Below are positions 42,960 to 54,399 of a stretch of DNA of 64,000 nucleotides, piece by piece. A program made the position numbers and the translations under genes. Under the pieces are notes generated by a model. It did not search any database. It worked only from the letters and a program-made list of their open reading frames with translations, and was not told the DNA's origin. The DNA comes from Anodontia alba (lineage: Eukaryota; Mollusca; Bivalvia; Lucinida; Lucinidae): contig OZ024829.1 in NCBI GenBank assembly GCA_964016985.1, forward strand, positions 70,165,267 through 70,229,266. Direction: 5' to 3'. Position 1 is the stretch's first letter; each line of letters opens with the position of its first letter.

Positions 42960-43690
42960 CCAATTTTTTTATAACGGTTAATAGCCCCGAAAAGTTAGAT
43001 TTTCCTATTTCCTAAATCTGTACACTGTCACCGTAAAATTCTGGTTCCGATATACCTTGTTGCAGAAGTGACGTTATATTTTTCTACCAAGGCTGTGTCT
43101 GCGTTAAAATTTCGAAAACGCCTTACGAAGTTTAAAATAACGATAGCCCTGCGTAAGAAATTTGGCAGTAAGGGCTTTATTACGGCAGTTAAAGTCACTA
43201 AGATTTGAAGAAGCTCTGGCGAATCAAATAAGTTGAGATATGTATACCCCATATGAGGTACGCCGGGGGACATTGCCATCCAGAAAAGGGAAATTGACTA
43301 TATCAAAATCAAAATCGTCCCGTTTATCATAAATTTTGGTGGAAACTAAATTAGATATACATCGATTCAAATCCAAAAAAGGTGCTTCGGTATCGGAAGA
43401 ATTTGCTCTATTTAATTGGAGTTCTGTAGGGTATATGCGGTCCACCATTTGGTCAAAGTAAATATTGTCAAAATTTAATAATTCATCAAGGTATCTTGAA
43501 GTTGAATTGAAAGCCTCAATAAATGTAAGCCTGATTTTCACGTGAGAGACTTCATGAAATCTCTCTCATTACAAATCTACAACAATTAGTAAACCAACGC
43601 AAGGAACAAATCTACAACAATTAGTTCCCATCGGAATACCAATAGTTTGCCTATAAAGTTGTTCCAAATCTAATAAAAATAGTATCCAAA
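42960..43690 (-). pseudogene. Reverse-transcriptase fragment of a non-LTR or Penelope-type element
   Basis: Minus-strand pieces: QLYRQTIGIPMGTNC (RT motif B), FNSTSRYLDELL where the usual YxDD reads YLDE, YPTELQLNRANSSDTEAPFL, KIYDKRDDFDFDIVNFPF, then YGVYISQLI and beyond a TGA stop KALTAKFLTQGYRYFKLRKA, with further stops. I recognise this protein as a widespread RT of animal retroelements but am not certain of its class. A short internal duplication (AATTGTTGTAGATTTGT) sits after motif B. Inactive. Confidence 0.7.
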
Positions 43691-43769
43691 AGACAAACAA
43701 GGGCATCACAGACTTTTTGACACGACCATTATTGTATACATCAGAAGTGAAAAAAGCACATTCTTCGTG

Positions 43770-43820
43770 CTTAATATTGGGTATTCTCCCGAATAATATT
43801 GGGTATTCTCCCGAATAAAC
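43770..43820. repeat. 23-bp tandem duplication
   Basis: ATTGGGTATTCTCCCGAATA occurs twice in a row. Confidence 0.85.
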
Positions 43821-44169
43821 GTTCGGTTAATTAAATCAACAATCTTTTATAAGATGATGAGGTAAACGGTGTAGAAAAATCATATGTAGACAATTTAGAA
43901 GCCTGAAAGTTTTTAGATTTAAATTTATTGAGAACATCATTGGAATTTTTAATTGACCAAAAATAGTAATTCCGTCCCTTTCGTAAACAGTATTCAATGT
44001 TTTTTACAGTCGTAACGACTGTGCAGTAACGAAATCATAACGACTGAATGTGAAAATTCAAAGGTAAAACATGAATGGAAATGTAATAAACAGTTTATTT
44101 TTGTTGTTTTGGTCGATTACGAAAAAATAATACACTCATGTTCTAGGAAAATCATCTTCAAATCCTAGT

Positions 44170-44240
44170 ACTACCGTAGCCCTTACTGCCAAATTTCTTT
44201 GGCAGGGCTATTTTAAACTTCGTAAGGCGTAAGCTTGTAA
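44170..44240 (+). pseudogene. Inverted fragment of the same RT
   Basis: The plus strand reads ALTAKFLWQGYFKLRKA, the same segment as at about 43110-43170 on the minus strand but with its own deletions. An inverted second fragment of one retroelement family lies about 1 kb away. Confidence 0.65.
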
Positions 44241-44249
44241 AAAAACAAC

Positions 44250-45875
44250 ATTTGCTTCGCTCACTCGTGTTTTACGCGCAAGCCTTAGAACACTAGTGAA
44301 TCCATCCAAACAACCAAAAAAAACTCTAGTTATAAACGGGCCAGCCGTGTTGTGTTCATATGTTGTGATAATATGAACAAAATATCTGACGTCAAAAAAG
44401 TGATCCTTAGCAAACTAGAGTATTATATTATTTACATACAAGTTGTGTATTTACCAGCTTTATATGAGATTGTAAATTCAGGACAGATTGAGTATCAGTT
44501 GTAGTTCAGTATGTCCTGAAGGCAGGTATCTTCTTAAACGAAGAACTGCAAGTGTAGATCAGACTGTAGGACTGCCAGTCGAATGTTGTGTTGAATGTAC
44601 AAATCAGTGGTATTCATGTACTTTGGTGAAACTTAACTAGTTAATGTCTGAAATTGGACAAATGCATTGATTAATGTTCCAGAATAACAATGTCAATGAA
44701 CCTTACCACGTCTTCACAGACTAACCAGAAAAAGAATAATGGCAGTTAGCCATACCACATGGCATCACAGATAGTTACTAATAGAATAACATTGCTACAA
44801 TTATTCACAGATAACAAGTAATAATGCCAGTTAGGATAGTCGTGCTTAAAGAAAAAGTTAGAGGCGTTTCGCGATGGCCGATGAAATATTTGAAGACAAA
44901 ATCGCAAAGTAAGTATGTTTGCCGGCTCTGAAATATGATGTCACCTGGCGCAAAGTGGAGATAATGTTATCCACACTTTAAATAGGGAAAGAAATGGGGT
45001 TTACAGGGGGTAGCATTGTTTTCTCTCTACTCTAAAACATAAAATGTGGGTACTCATTCATATCACCTCATCGAGGTGGTTCTAATAACTACCTATATTC
45101 TATAGTTTGTCAGCCATTTTATTGAAAAGTCGTAATTTCCTAATATTTTTCTGGCTGACTATAGAGTATCGTAGCTTCTACAGCATACGGTATAGACACA
45201 AACAAACCTAGCCTAGCTACTAGGCCAATATATAAGTATGTTTGTCACTTTTTTTTTTTTTTTTACTTTTTTTTTTTTCATTTATATTCTACTTTTTGAT
45301 TCAATGTTTAGCTAGTCTATGGGTGAACTTTTCTTCTGTGGTTGTCTCTGAAATATATTGGCCTAGTCAAAAGCGAAATTGCTCCTGTAGCTTTTATTGG
45401 GTGGTAATTGTCTGTGGCTAATTTAAAGATGACCAGATTACAAGACTGGCATCAGTTTGTTTATATAACTGCACATTAATGGTTTAAAAACCATGCACTC
45501 CAAGATAACAAGAACCCATTGATAAATTGGAGATGTGTAACATTTGGTCAGATATTTTAACACCAGAGTGAAAGCAATGTGTGTATTCATTTTGTGTTCT
45601 TGAATCTAGTATGTTTTTTTTTTTTCTGGGTGAATTAGTTGTTTCATCTTTAATCAACAAATGTACTTTTCAACTTTGTGTTGTGCAAGTACTTGAGAGG
45701 AGATATGTGCTAGACCATTCAGGGTTTGCTTTGATTGCAGAGCAAAAGATAAGGTGTGTATTTGATAATAACAGATAATTTTCTTTACTTTCCCATAAAA
45801 AAAAACAACATATGTTGTGGGTACCATAAGAATTGCCTCAAGAGGCAATTTGAATAAATAGACACATTATTTTTT
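44250..45875. other. Stretch without gene; MITE-like hairpins
   Basis: 44985-45095 contains GGGGTTTACAGGG, AAAATGTGGGTACTCATT and ATCACCTCATCGAGGTGGTTCT, a copy of the hairpin family at 250-400. 45829-45855 has AGAATTGCCTC..GAGGCAATT. T-rich runs lie at 45250-45280. No gene recognised. Confidence 0.5.
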
Positions 45876-45878
45876 TTT

Positions 45879-47277
45879 TATCTTGATAACACGCCTATGT
45901 TATTTTGACACCCTCAAACCCAACTTTTATAAAGTGCACTTTGGTTTTCTGGGGTAAACATTATTTCTGCTTTAAAACATAGATTGTGGGTACTCGTTAG
46001 AACCGCCTCGATCCCACAATCTATGTTTTGGGCAGAAATGAGTAAAGTATTACAGTTTTTCATTTAAGCAGGTGTACTGGTCTTTTCGGCTGTTTTGCCA
46101 CTGTAAGTGAAAGAATATTATTTTTTTTCATGAGCATAATTAAGAAATAGGCTTCATTGTTGACTAAGTTAAAAAGATTACATATTAGATACATGTGCAA
46201 TATCTTACATGGATGATATATATCATATCGCCAGACGCTAACTCGTCGAACCATGCAATTTCAAAACATTTTGATCAGCGTGTATATCCGCAGCCTAATT
46301 AGAGATTTCAGTCCAGGTCCTCAGTAATCTCTGCTGCATACCACAAATACACTGATCTGACGGTAGCCTCATCCGAGTTTTCGCCAACAAGCATACAGGA
46401 ATTCCCTGGCCTCAGTCCATATAAAGTCGAATTATTCAAACATCTTTAAGGTAAATTTCTCTAAGCATTATAGCAATCTCCACAAGGGGAAGTTCTGATC
46501 AGCATGTGCCATTGCACAGTCTAATCAGAGTCTTCACCGGTTTCAAAAAGAACCAATGGGTCCCCAGCCATCCACAGAACACACAGCAAAGACCCCGATC
46601 AGACTGCGCGGATGCACAGGCCAATTTGAATCTTCGGTGGGCGCACATGTATCTGGTACAGAATAAATGGTAACAATTTAAGGCATTATGAAGCCATTTC
46701 ATTATGTTGACACTCGTATGCAATCAAATAAATTGTTACTGGTGTAAAAATGAAAATTTTATATAAAGATAAATTTTTTATCTTATTTCTGCGCAAGAAA
46801 TGGATTGTGGAACTTGTTAGATCAGCCATTTATTGACATGCATATGCAAGAAATAATTTGTACAGCTGTAAAATGTCTATTTTAGGTAAATTTCTAATCT
46901 TTGTAATATAAATTATGGGTACTCATTAGAACCGCCTCATTGAGGCAGTTCTTACAAGAATCCACCACTTATCATAGTATGTTTTATAGCAGAAATAAGA
47001 GAATAATGTTTTCTATAAAACCTTACAAAAACACGCCAATTCAATATAATGGATTCTTAATGACCGCAAAAATGAAAATGTTCAGATATTTTAGTTAATA
47101 GAAGTCTTATTTCTGCCCAAAACATAGCTAGTGGGATGGAGGCAGTTCTAATGAGTGCTCACAATCTATGCTTTAGAGCAGAAATAAGAAGAAATAATGT
47201 ATTTCCCTGAAAACCCGAATTGTACTATAAAAAAGCGGGGTTTGAGGGTGTCAAAATAGCATAGGCGTGTTATCATG
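45879..47277. mobile_element. Non-autonomous TIR element (~1.4 kb) with internal palindromes
   Basis: The ends GATAACACGCCTATGTTATT and the inverted AATAGCATAGGCGTGTTATC match over about 40 bp, continuing through the GACACCCTCAAACCC block, with one difference. Inside are palindromic repeats around 45955-46055, 46910-47000 and 47100-47190 built from TTTCTGC..AAAACATAGATTGTGGG arms and TACTCATTAGAACCGCCTC centres. No transposase. Confidence 0.7.
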
Positions 47278-47645
47278 ATGAAAAAATCAACATATAGCGT
47301 GTGTATTCATTTGAATCAGCTTACGAAAGTCAAGAAGGTTATCTTTTATTTCAAATGCACTCTTCATCTGATGCTCTGCAATCAACCTAAACAAAATTTT
47401 ATAGGTGTAAAAAATGAAAATGTAAAGATGAAAATTTGTGACCTTTTATTCTTATCTCTGCGCAAAAAGGGTTGTCAGACTCGTTAGATCAGCCATTCGT
47501 TGACATGCCTATGCAACAAATAATTTGTTCAGCTGTAAAATGTCTATTTTATGTGAAATTTGTAATCTTTGTTTTATCAAAGCACCAAATATAAATTGTG
47601 AGTACTCATTAGAACCACCTCATTGATGCAGTTCTAACAAAAATC
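46730..47645. repeat. Diverged direct repeat pair
   Basis: 46730-46970 and about 47390-47645 share ATTTCTGCGCAA/ATCTCTGCGCAA, GTTAGATCAGCCATT, GTACAGCTGTAAAATGTCT or its near copy, and the hairpin TACTCATTAGAACC..CTCATTGA. The second copy runs outside the TIR element. Confidence 0.6.
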
Positions 47646-47862
47646 ATCCAACTTGCAATTCCATCAAAGCTGCGAATGGCCATATTACAATGCATGTACT
47701 CTGTTGCCTTTTCTCTAAATATTGAAAGAGGAATGGTCCCATTTCAAAAAGTAAACTCTTGCCACTTCCAGTAGGGGAACAAAAGAGTACATCTTTGCCT
47801 TTCATATACTTTTCTGTAACAATGCATAAGCTTAGTATATACATATTGTATTGCTTCTTCAA
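47644..47862 (-). pseudogene. RecQ-type helicase fragment (Walker A region)
   Basis: A 72-codon frame holds GKDVLFCSPTGSGKSLLFEM, a Walker A motif in the context typical of RecQ/DEAD helicases, followed by PFLFQYLEK..STCIVIWPFAALMELQV (motif Ia region, usually ..VSPLxALMxDQV). No other helicase motif is visible nearby, so it is a fragment, either a dead retrocopy or transposon-carried piece, or one exon of a host gene. No clear splice sites were identified. Confidence 0.55.
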
Positions 47863-48770
47863 GATCCAAGATTCACTGTGTAACTGACCTGGTCAAATTG
47901 GCACAAAGTGCTGTAAAATCTCTTCAAGAATTCAGGAAGTAATTGTAACATCAACTAGATGGTATCAATTACCTGTTTAAAGAGTAGCTCATAAACCTTT
48001 AAATACCAATCACTGCTGCACTGTTAGGAGGCTGGCATTAATTTATGGTCCCCTCAGATATCTGAGGGTCTTCATTTCGCTTTATACAAGGCTTAGAAAT
48101 CCAGACCATATTATCTATAGACTAGCCACAGAGCTCAATAAGCCAAAATATATATATGTATATTTCTAAACCTTGGGCAAGGCTAAAACAAACCCTACAA
48201 TCATAAATATTCGGGTGTTTGTCTGTTAGCCTCGTTTTGGTGTGGTGGGCTGAATGTTGTTGTCACATTTATCGGAAAGTGAAATGATCGATATTTTGTT
48301 GCAAAATAAAGCAATTTTTCAATAACAGAAGGTAATTTATAATTGAAGATTCGTCAATAGAAACACAACATAATTGAAGATTCGTCAATAGAAACACATA
48401 TTTTAACGTAAATTTTATGCATGATTTCTGCAAAATCTGGATTGAAACGGACAGCTATTACCGCTTGCAAGCGCTCGCCTATATCAATAATATTATGATA
48501 AAATTAGGTATATTCTTAAAAGAAAACAACGTAAATTGTTAGTAAAAGCTTTTTCCTTAAACCGAAGATAAAAGTTACAGAAAAAAAATAGACTTAAATG
48601 CTTTATTTCTTTCAAGTAAATATTGCCTTGGCCAATGGAAGTCAATGGGACAGGAATGTTTTTGGCCGCCACGGTTATTGGTCACGAGTCCATCTCGGAT
48701 TTAAATGATAAAATTGGAAAGATTTATAAGAAATCTAAATTCAGAATTACTTCTACAGCAATTATAAAAA

Positions 48771-48976
48771 GAAATCTAAATTCTGAATCGAATGTGAGGC
48801 TAGCTGGAAGTGTTGATTGCAATTTCGTTTTGACCGATTAGCAACATAAGTGTCGTACAGGACCAAAAAAAAAGAAATCTAAATTCTGAATCGAATGTGA
48901 GGCTAGCTGGAAGTGTTGATTGCAATTTCGTTTTGACCGGTTAACAACATAAGTGTCGTACAGGACCAAAAACAAC
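48771..48976. repeat. 103-bp tandem duplication
   Basis: GAAATCTAAATTCTGAATCG starts at 48771 and again at 48874; the two copies differ at only a few bases. Confidence 0.9.
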
Positions 48977-49479
48977 ATTAAATGGCTTATACCTTGAATC
49001 CTCGGGATGGAGGGATTTTCAGATATTAAAAATTGTACCAGAATCTATGGTTTATTGTTTTAGTGATGTAGACCTTGAAAATTAATCCAAAATAATCTGG
49101 TTTTCGCTGTTTAGCGTGATTCTATGCAGGTTCCGATTTTCCCGTCGATTCGAGCTTCGCAGGTGATCGAGCTTCACTACAAGTTGAGGAAAGATCAGCA
49201 GATACAACATTTTTTCCAAGGACACTGCATAATTTCTCCACATCCTGCGCTAGGTGACATCATATTTCAGCCGGCAAACATATATACTTACTTTGCGAAT
49301 TTGTTTTCAAATATTTCATCGGCCATTGCGAAATGCCGCCATTTTTGACCAAAAACGATATATTTTTTACCTATTGACCATAAAATACGTAGCACCCCTT
49401 GAATAGGGAAATTACGTTCCAGGCATCGTTTAAAAATCGTTAGTCTTTGTAAATAAAAATGGTTGATGTGGTCTACACT

Positions 49480-49650
49480 TTTGCTATTATTACTGCTGTT
49501 ACCGCTATTACTACCTACTGATGCTGCCGTGTTACCGCTATTACTACCTACTGATACTACTGCTGATACTACCACTATTACTGCAGTTACCGCTGCTGCT
49601 GCCACTACTTCTACTACTACTACTAAAACTACTACCTGCATTACTTTTAC
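49480..49650. repeat. Imperfect trinucleotide repeat (TAC/TGC/TAT)
   Basis: Runs of CTACTAC, CTGATGCTGCC and ATTACTGC; TTACCGCTATTACTACCTAC occurs twice. The Leu/Thr-rich and Val/Ala-rich frames across it are by-products. Confidence 0.85.
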
Positions 49651-50119
49651 CACTTGAGAATAAGAATCATTGGTTTCTCTTTTAGGCCTCCTAGAAATCG
49701 TTTTAACGCATTGAATTCTTATCTCATTCATCATCTTGTGCATCAATTTCCACTTCAAAGAAATGCTCATATATACAACACAAATCCATCATTTGAAATG
49801 GAAATATCTCAGTAGCAGATATTTAAATAATAGAAGTGTCGCAAAGTTGGCGGTATTATGACGCAATGAATATTGATTGTTCCAAGTGCCATTTGTCTCC
49901 ATAATATGAAATATAAAGTACGTATCCGTTATCTGAAAAGAACTTTTACTTACAGCTTACGATGTTAAGAGCTTAACATTAGGTTTTAGAGGCTACAGGT
50001 GCAAAGTGTTGCAGGGAAACGCATTGGCATTTCTTTCCTAAATTAAAAATCTCCATTTTTAATTTTCGACTGAAACATAAATATGCTTCGCTAGCATTTT
50101 CATACACTTCTCAGTTATA

Positions 50120-51702
50120 TACTGAAAGGAAAAAGAAACGCAGGGTAAATTTTATTCCTAAATTTCATTCAAGTTTGAAAAAGTTTGTTAAATATTTTAC
50201 TATGATTACAAAACGTTACATGTATGGAACAAAGTTCCAAATTGGTTTGTTTGTGATCAACAAGTCTTGAGTTATTGAAGTTCATTGGTAGCTACTCCCC
50301 AAATCTTGAAATCAAAATCAAACTGAAAATCAATATCGGGTGTGCCCCCCTCTTGCTGCCGTTGCTGCCCTAATTCTCCTTTGGATAGAGTTAACCAAAG
50401 CATTGACAGTTCGCATCGGGATGTTATTCCATTCATCGATCAACGCATTCCTTAGTTGTGCGAGAGTTGCGGGGGGATTTCGGCGCTTCCTAACCCTTCT
50501 GTCCAGCTCATTCCACATGTGCTCTATTGGGGTCAAATCTGGACTGTACGGTGGCCATGCTAGTAGTGCGATGTTATTGTTTGCCAGGAAATCCTGACAA
50601 ACTCGGGCAACATGTGGTCGGGCATTGTCCTGCTGCAGAATCGGATTACGTTGTTGCACAAGCGGGACTGCAACAGGACGCAAGATTTCATCCCTATACC
50701 TTACTGCGGTCATATTGCCCGCAACAATAATCAACTGTGATTTTATCCCGTGAGCAATGCCTCCCCAGACCATAACGGAGCCACCCCCAAACCGTTCCCG
50801 TTCGACAACACAGGCGTTGGCAAAGCGTTCTCCGCGACGTCGGTACACACGACGTCGACCATCTGCGCGATAGAGGGTGATCCTAGACTCGTCCGTAAAA
50901 AGAACTCGTCTCCACTGCCTCATCGGAAATAGCCTGGGCGCATGCGCCGTCAACCACGCCATACGACGCAACCTACGTGCCTGGGTCAGAGGCAGACCAA
51001 CGTATGGACGACGAGCTCGAAGACCAATCTCACGCATCGACTTCCAACAGTCTTCGGAGAAATTTGTCGATTATGCGTACCTACTGTATTAGTTTCGGTA
51101 GCAGTGAGATGACGATTCCGCAAATGTGCCAGACGGATTGTCCTGTCTTGACGTCGCGACGTCACGCGTGGACGCCCAGACCGCGGTCGGTCTGCTAAAT
51201 ACCCTGTCTCCCTTAAACGTCTTACAAGACGTTCAATTGTTGAGACGTTAACCCCAAAATGATTGGCAACTTGCTGTTGCCTCTGACCCTGCATCAGCAA
51301 CGCAATTGCCTTACCCCTCTGAACATCAGTCAGTCGTACCATGATTGAAAAAAAGTTCAAAGTAGCGTAAAAATGAAAAGAAAAATCGGTAAAAGAATCG
51401 AAGAGCGTTGTGTATCGTTGAAGTGTACCAAATGATGTGAGGAAATCTTGTGCTGAAGGTTTAAACATGCTTGTTTTGCACGAAATTTTGGCTTTCCGTA
51501 TTGTCCGTGCAATGCACTGTGTAGTGCACGGTTGAATGATTTCACACACTGGGTAGATAGCACATCGACCAAAGACTCGTATACCCGCGGTTCACATTCA
51601 CAGGACAATCTGTAAAAGTGTATGGCTATAGTAAACACCGTAAAAAATGGTTAAAATAAGAAGGAAAAAAACTCTACCCTGCGTTTCTTTTTCCTTTCAG
51701 TA
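50120..51702 (-). mobile_element. Tc1-like transposon E
   Basis: Ends ACTGAAAGGAAAAAGAAACG and the inverted GTTTCTTTTTCCTTTCAGT, flanked by TA. It is nearly identical to element D and in the same orientation. Confidence 0.9.
50330..51342 (-). pseudogene. Tc1-family transposase (element E), frameshifted
   Basis: It starts MVRLTDVQRGKAIALLMQG. The N-terminal part runs to about 51037, where a one-base deletion relative to copy D shifts the frame. The rest is open to RGGHTRY and includes VLFTDESRITLY (first Asp), LQQDNARPH (second Asp) and DLTPIEHMWN (Glu; 34 residues between). A six-base, two-codon loss lies near 51092. Inactive, but its lesions differ from those of copy D. Confidence 0.88.
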
Positions 51703-51736
51703 TATATGGAGTTATATAGTTATATATGGAGATACC

Positions 51737-51764
51737 AAAAAAAAAAAAAAAAAAAAAAAAAAAA
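51737..51764. repeat. Poly-A run (A28)
   Basis: Uninterrupted A run beside the right end of element E. Confidence 0.9.
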
Positions 51765-52674
51765 TGCCATAATGATGGAAAATGTCCCTTTTGATATGCG
51801 TTTAATATGTAGCGACCAAAGCAGCCCGTCGAAAACAGAACAAACAAAGGAAATAGAAATAGAACAAACAAACGAAATGGGACTACAACAGAAACGATCG
51901 CAGTAAAACTGTTAGAACCTGGTTTTATAGCCGCCCTTAATCCTGATAACTTTTCTGGCTACGTCCGCTACGTATGCGTTTCCTAAATCAACAGATCAAC
52001 AGAGCGTGTCTACGCAGAAAAGCATATAGCTTGCTTTATCAAATAGTATAATGAAACAGCTGCAAAATGAAAGTCGGAGCAAAAGAAAAACACAAGTAGA
52101 ACACATAGATGAGTAAGGTTAGGCACAAAAGAAGAGGTATGAGTGAGCAGTCATTGAGTCTGCGGCCAGACCAACCGCCGGGTAATAAATAAAACAGGGC
52201 AGCAAAGTTGTTAACGCTGAATAGATTATCAACCATTTAATGCAGTCAGCCACAATCCTATATTTTAGGATCGATATAATCTGTTAATGGTTCTAAAAAA
52301 TCTAATTGGCAAAGTAACTCATAAATTCGGGTTCCGATATCAATTGTTAAAGTTTTTTTTTTTTCTTTCTTTCTTTCAAAACTATAAGTGAAATAAGTGA
52401 AGGAAATTCCACACGTAGTCCAACCCTCCCGTTTCATCAAAAAAGGGACAAAACAAGCGTCATACCAACGCATGATCTAAGTAGACAGTTAATGGGACTG
52501 CAGGGAATTGATCCTTGGTTCCACAGAATGTGTTTTAATGTTTATATTTCTTGTGTTTTGTGACCCCCTGGCTGTTCCAAAAAAGAATTGCAAAATTTAA
52601 AAACTTTTTAAACCTGTAGCCTCTTAAACCTAACGTTAAGCTCTTAACATCTGCAAGCTGTAAGTAAAAGTATT

Positions 52675-53375
52675 ATCGTTCGTTAGGCTAATACTGTTTT
52701 AGGATTAATGACTAATTATTACTAATATTATCTCTAATTATTATACTAATTATGTCTCTGATAATTACTAATATTCTGGTATTCCTGAGTCCACATCTTT
52801 GCTCGGTGTATAACCGTTTGCGTATGTATCAACCTTGAACCAACCTCATCGAGATGAAAAACATCTGTATTCCAAACCAGTATGTTAAATGAATTAAAAG
52901 GTATAATTTTAATTAAGGTCGAATTTTGGAAAAAAAAATCATTACTGAAGTGAGAAATGAAAACAAAAGACTTCTGCGGTGCGTGCAAAACTATGTGAAT
53001 ATACCGAGGAAATGCCACAATCACGAGGCACAGCCTTTCCGAGGCACAAAAATAAGGAGTAAGGAGGTCCAAATAATGACAAAACAAATTATGGAACCAC
53101 CGATGCACAAAGTATGAGGAACTGCAAACAGAAGAACCTCCTTTGAACAAAAGCAGTAGGAAAAAAACTACTGGTCGTTGTAAGAGCTTAAAGCAATTTT
53201 ACTCGTGCGGAACCTCGCCCTTATCTCATAATAGAGATGTCCGAGATTTTACCGTAAGTTACGGTAACTACGGTAGAATGAATACCTAGCGCGGACTGGG
53301 AGGGAAATGGTACTCTATCGAATGAATAGTGTGAGTGAGGATAGATGTATAAAACAGAAACCGCTAACTATAACT
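52675..53375. other. Gene-free stretch
   Basis: Contains AATGCCACAATCACGAGGCA..GGAACCACCG-type sequence near 53010-53100, faintly related to the dispersed repeat at 39.5 and 42.3 kb. No gene recognised. Confidence 0.4.
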
Positions 53376-53379
53376 AGTT

Positions 53380-53668
53380 TCTGTTGAGGTTTTACGGTCC
53401 AGTCAACCCAGTCATGTCGAGCACGGTCAGTTTATTTAACTACACGGCAGGCTTAGTCCTCTAAGCGTTTTAACCAGTATTGTGCACATTCTTTTGCCAG
53501 AAACTGACGACTGCCCTTCTTGAATCAGCGGAAGGGAGAGAATGACAGTAGAAAATATTTCATGATCAGTCTCCACAAAAGAATGTTGCCGACGGCTGGG
53601 TTTGAACCCGCAACCTCCTTATCACCGTCGGACGCGCATTCAACTGAGCTGCCGAGCCAGCGAACTAT
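53380..53668 (-). repeat. SINE with tRNA-like head
   Basis: The minus strand begins with GCTCGGCAGCTCAGTTGA (A-box-like) and GCGGGTTCAAACCC (B-box-like), a tRNA-derived Pol III promoter. It runs through GTCATTCTCTCCC and GTCAGTTTCTGGC to GACTGGACCGTAAAACC. A truncated copy is at 22368-22562. An isolated tRNA gene is unlikely because the sequence continues in SINE-like fashion and the stems are imperfect. Confidence 0.7.
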
Positions 53669-53669
53669 A

Positions 53670-54395
53670 TGAAACTTATTGATACATTATAGCCATGTCA
53701 TAGGAAAAGGTGTATTCTGTGCTTTTCCGAACAGTAAAGGTCTAGATAACTGAACTAGACCATTTTGCACATGATTAGGGCCTTTGTTATTTATCGGTAT
53801 AATCTTCAGTATCAAATGATCCTTTAAACGGGCAGCGATGGCCCTGATCAGACTGCGCGGATTCATACGACACAGCCCATATACATGTCCCGGTGGGACT
53901 CGGCAGGTGCATATAATTATATCTTTCTCATACGGCTCTGGAATTTTAATTACAGTCGCACTACAGTTCTCACTTACCGAGAGAAAGCAAATACCATCAG
54001 AACCGGTTCAAACCCGATACCCTTTGCACGTAGGCTATCACTCTCGGCACATGTGCACAAGCGAGGGTTTCACGCACATGGTATATGATGTCGAGAGCAC
54101 AGAGGGTGCACGCTTTTCCCGCAGCCGCGCTGATCCGGTTCCCCGCGATTATCCGACTAACGCACTCATTGCTACAGCCGTGCCAACCGGCGGCGACCGA
54201 CTTGTCCCGATTGCACCGCTTTTAATTGATAGGTTATGCGGCTAAACATGGCGTCTGTTAATGACGAAAACCGCCACTCTGCTTGGTCAGCCATGTTGTA
54301 TTTAGCCCAGCATTCTTTATATTTTAACAAACAGATGGTTAACCGCCAGCTGAAGCAAAGAATGCGTCCATTGTCCCTTCACTTTATTACGCCCC
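53670..54395. other. Stretch without gene; dispersed repeat
   Basis: CCTGATCAGACTGCGCGGAT near 53842 recurs in related form at 46590-46620 (GATCAGACTGCGCGGATGCA), a dispersed repeat. The 135-codon frame at 53838-54245 resembles nothing known. Confidence 0.4.
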
Positions 54396-54399
54396 GCCA

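Larger units (their letters stand above)
47870..49940. other. Stretch without gene; short duplications
   Basis: CCCTCAGATATCTGAGGG at 48051-48068 is a perfect palindrome. 48341-48401 is a ~31-bp tandem duplication. 48771-48976 is a 103-bp tandem duplication. 49480-49650 is TAC/TGC-rich. None of the frames in this stretch resembles a known protein. Confidence 0.5.
49943..52670. mobile_element. TIR element hosting Tc1-like transposon E
   Basis: CTTTTACTTACAGCTTACGA at 49943 and the inverted GCAAGCTGTAAGTAAAAG ending at 52670 are part of about 57-bp TIRs with about four differences, ending in GGCTACAGG / CCTGTAGCC. Element E (50120-51702) lies inside and accounts for more than half its length. 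No own transposase seen. Confidence 0.65.

Noticed and set aside
49288..49770. 160-codon minus-strand frame with a Val/Ala-rich centre
   Set aside because: The centre is the TAC/TGC microsatellite; no domain on either side.
53585..53668. Genuine tRNA gene on the minus strand
   Set aside because: A- and B-box-like motifs are present but stems are imperfect and the sequence continues as a SINE that has a headless copy at 22.4 kb.
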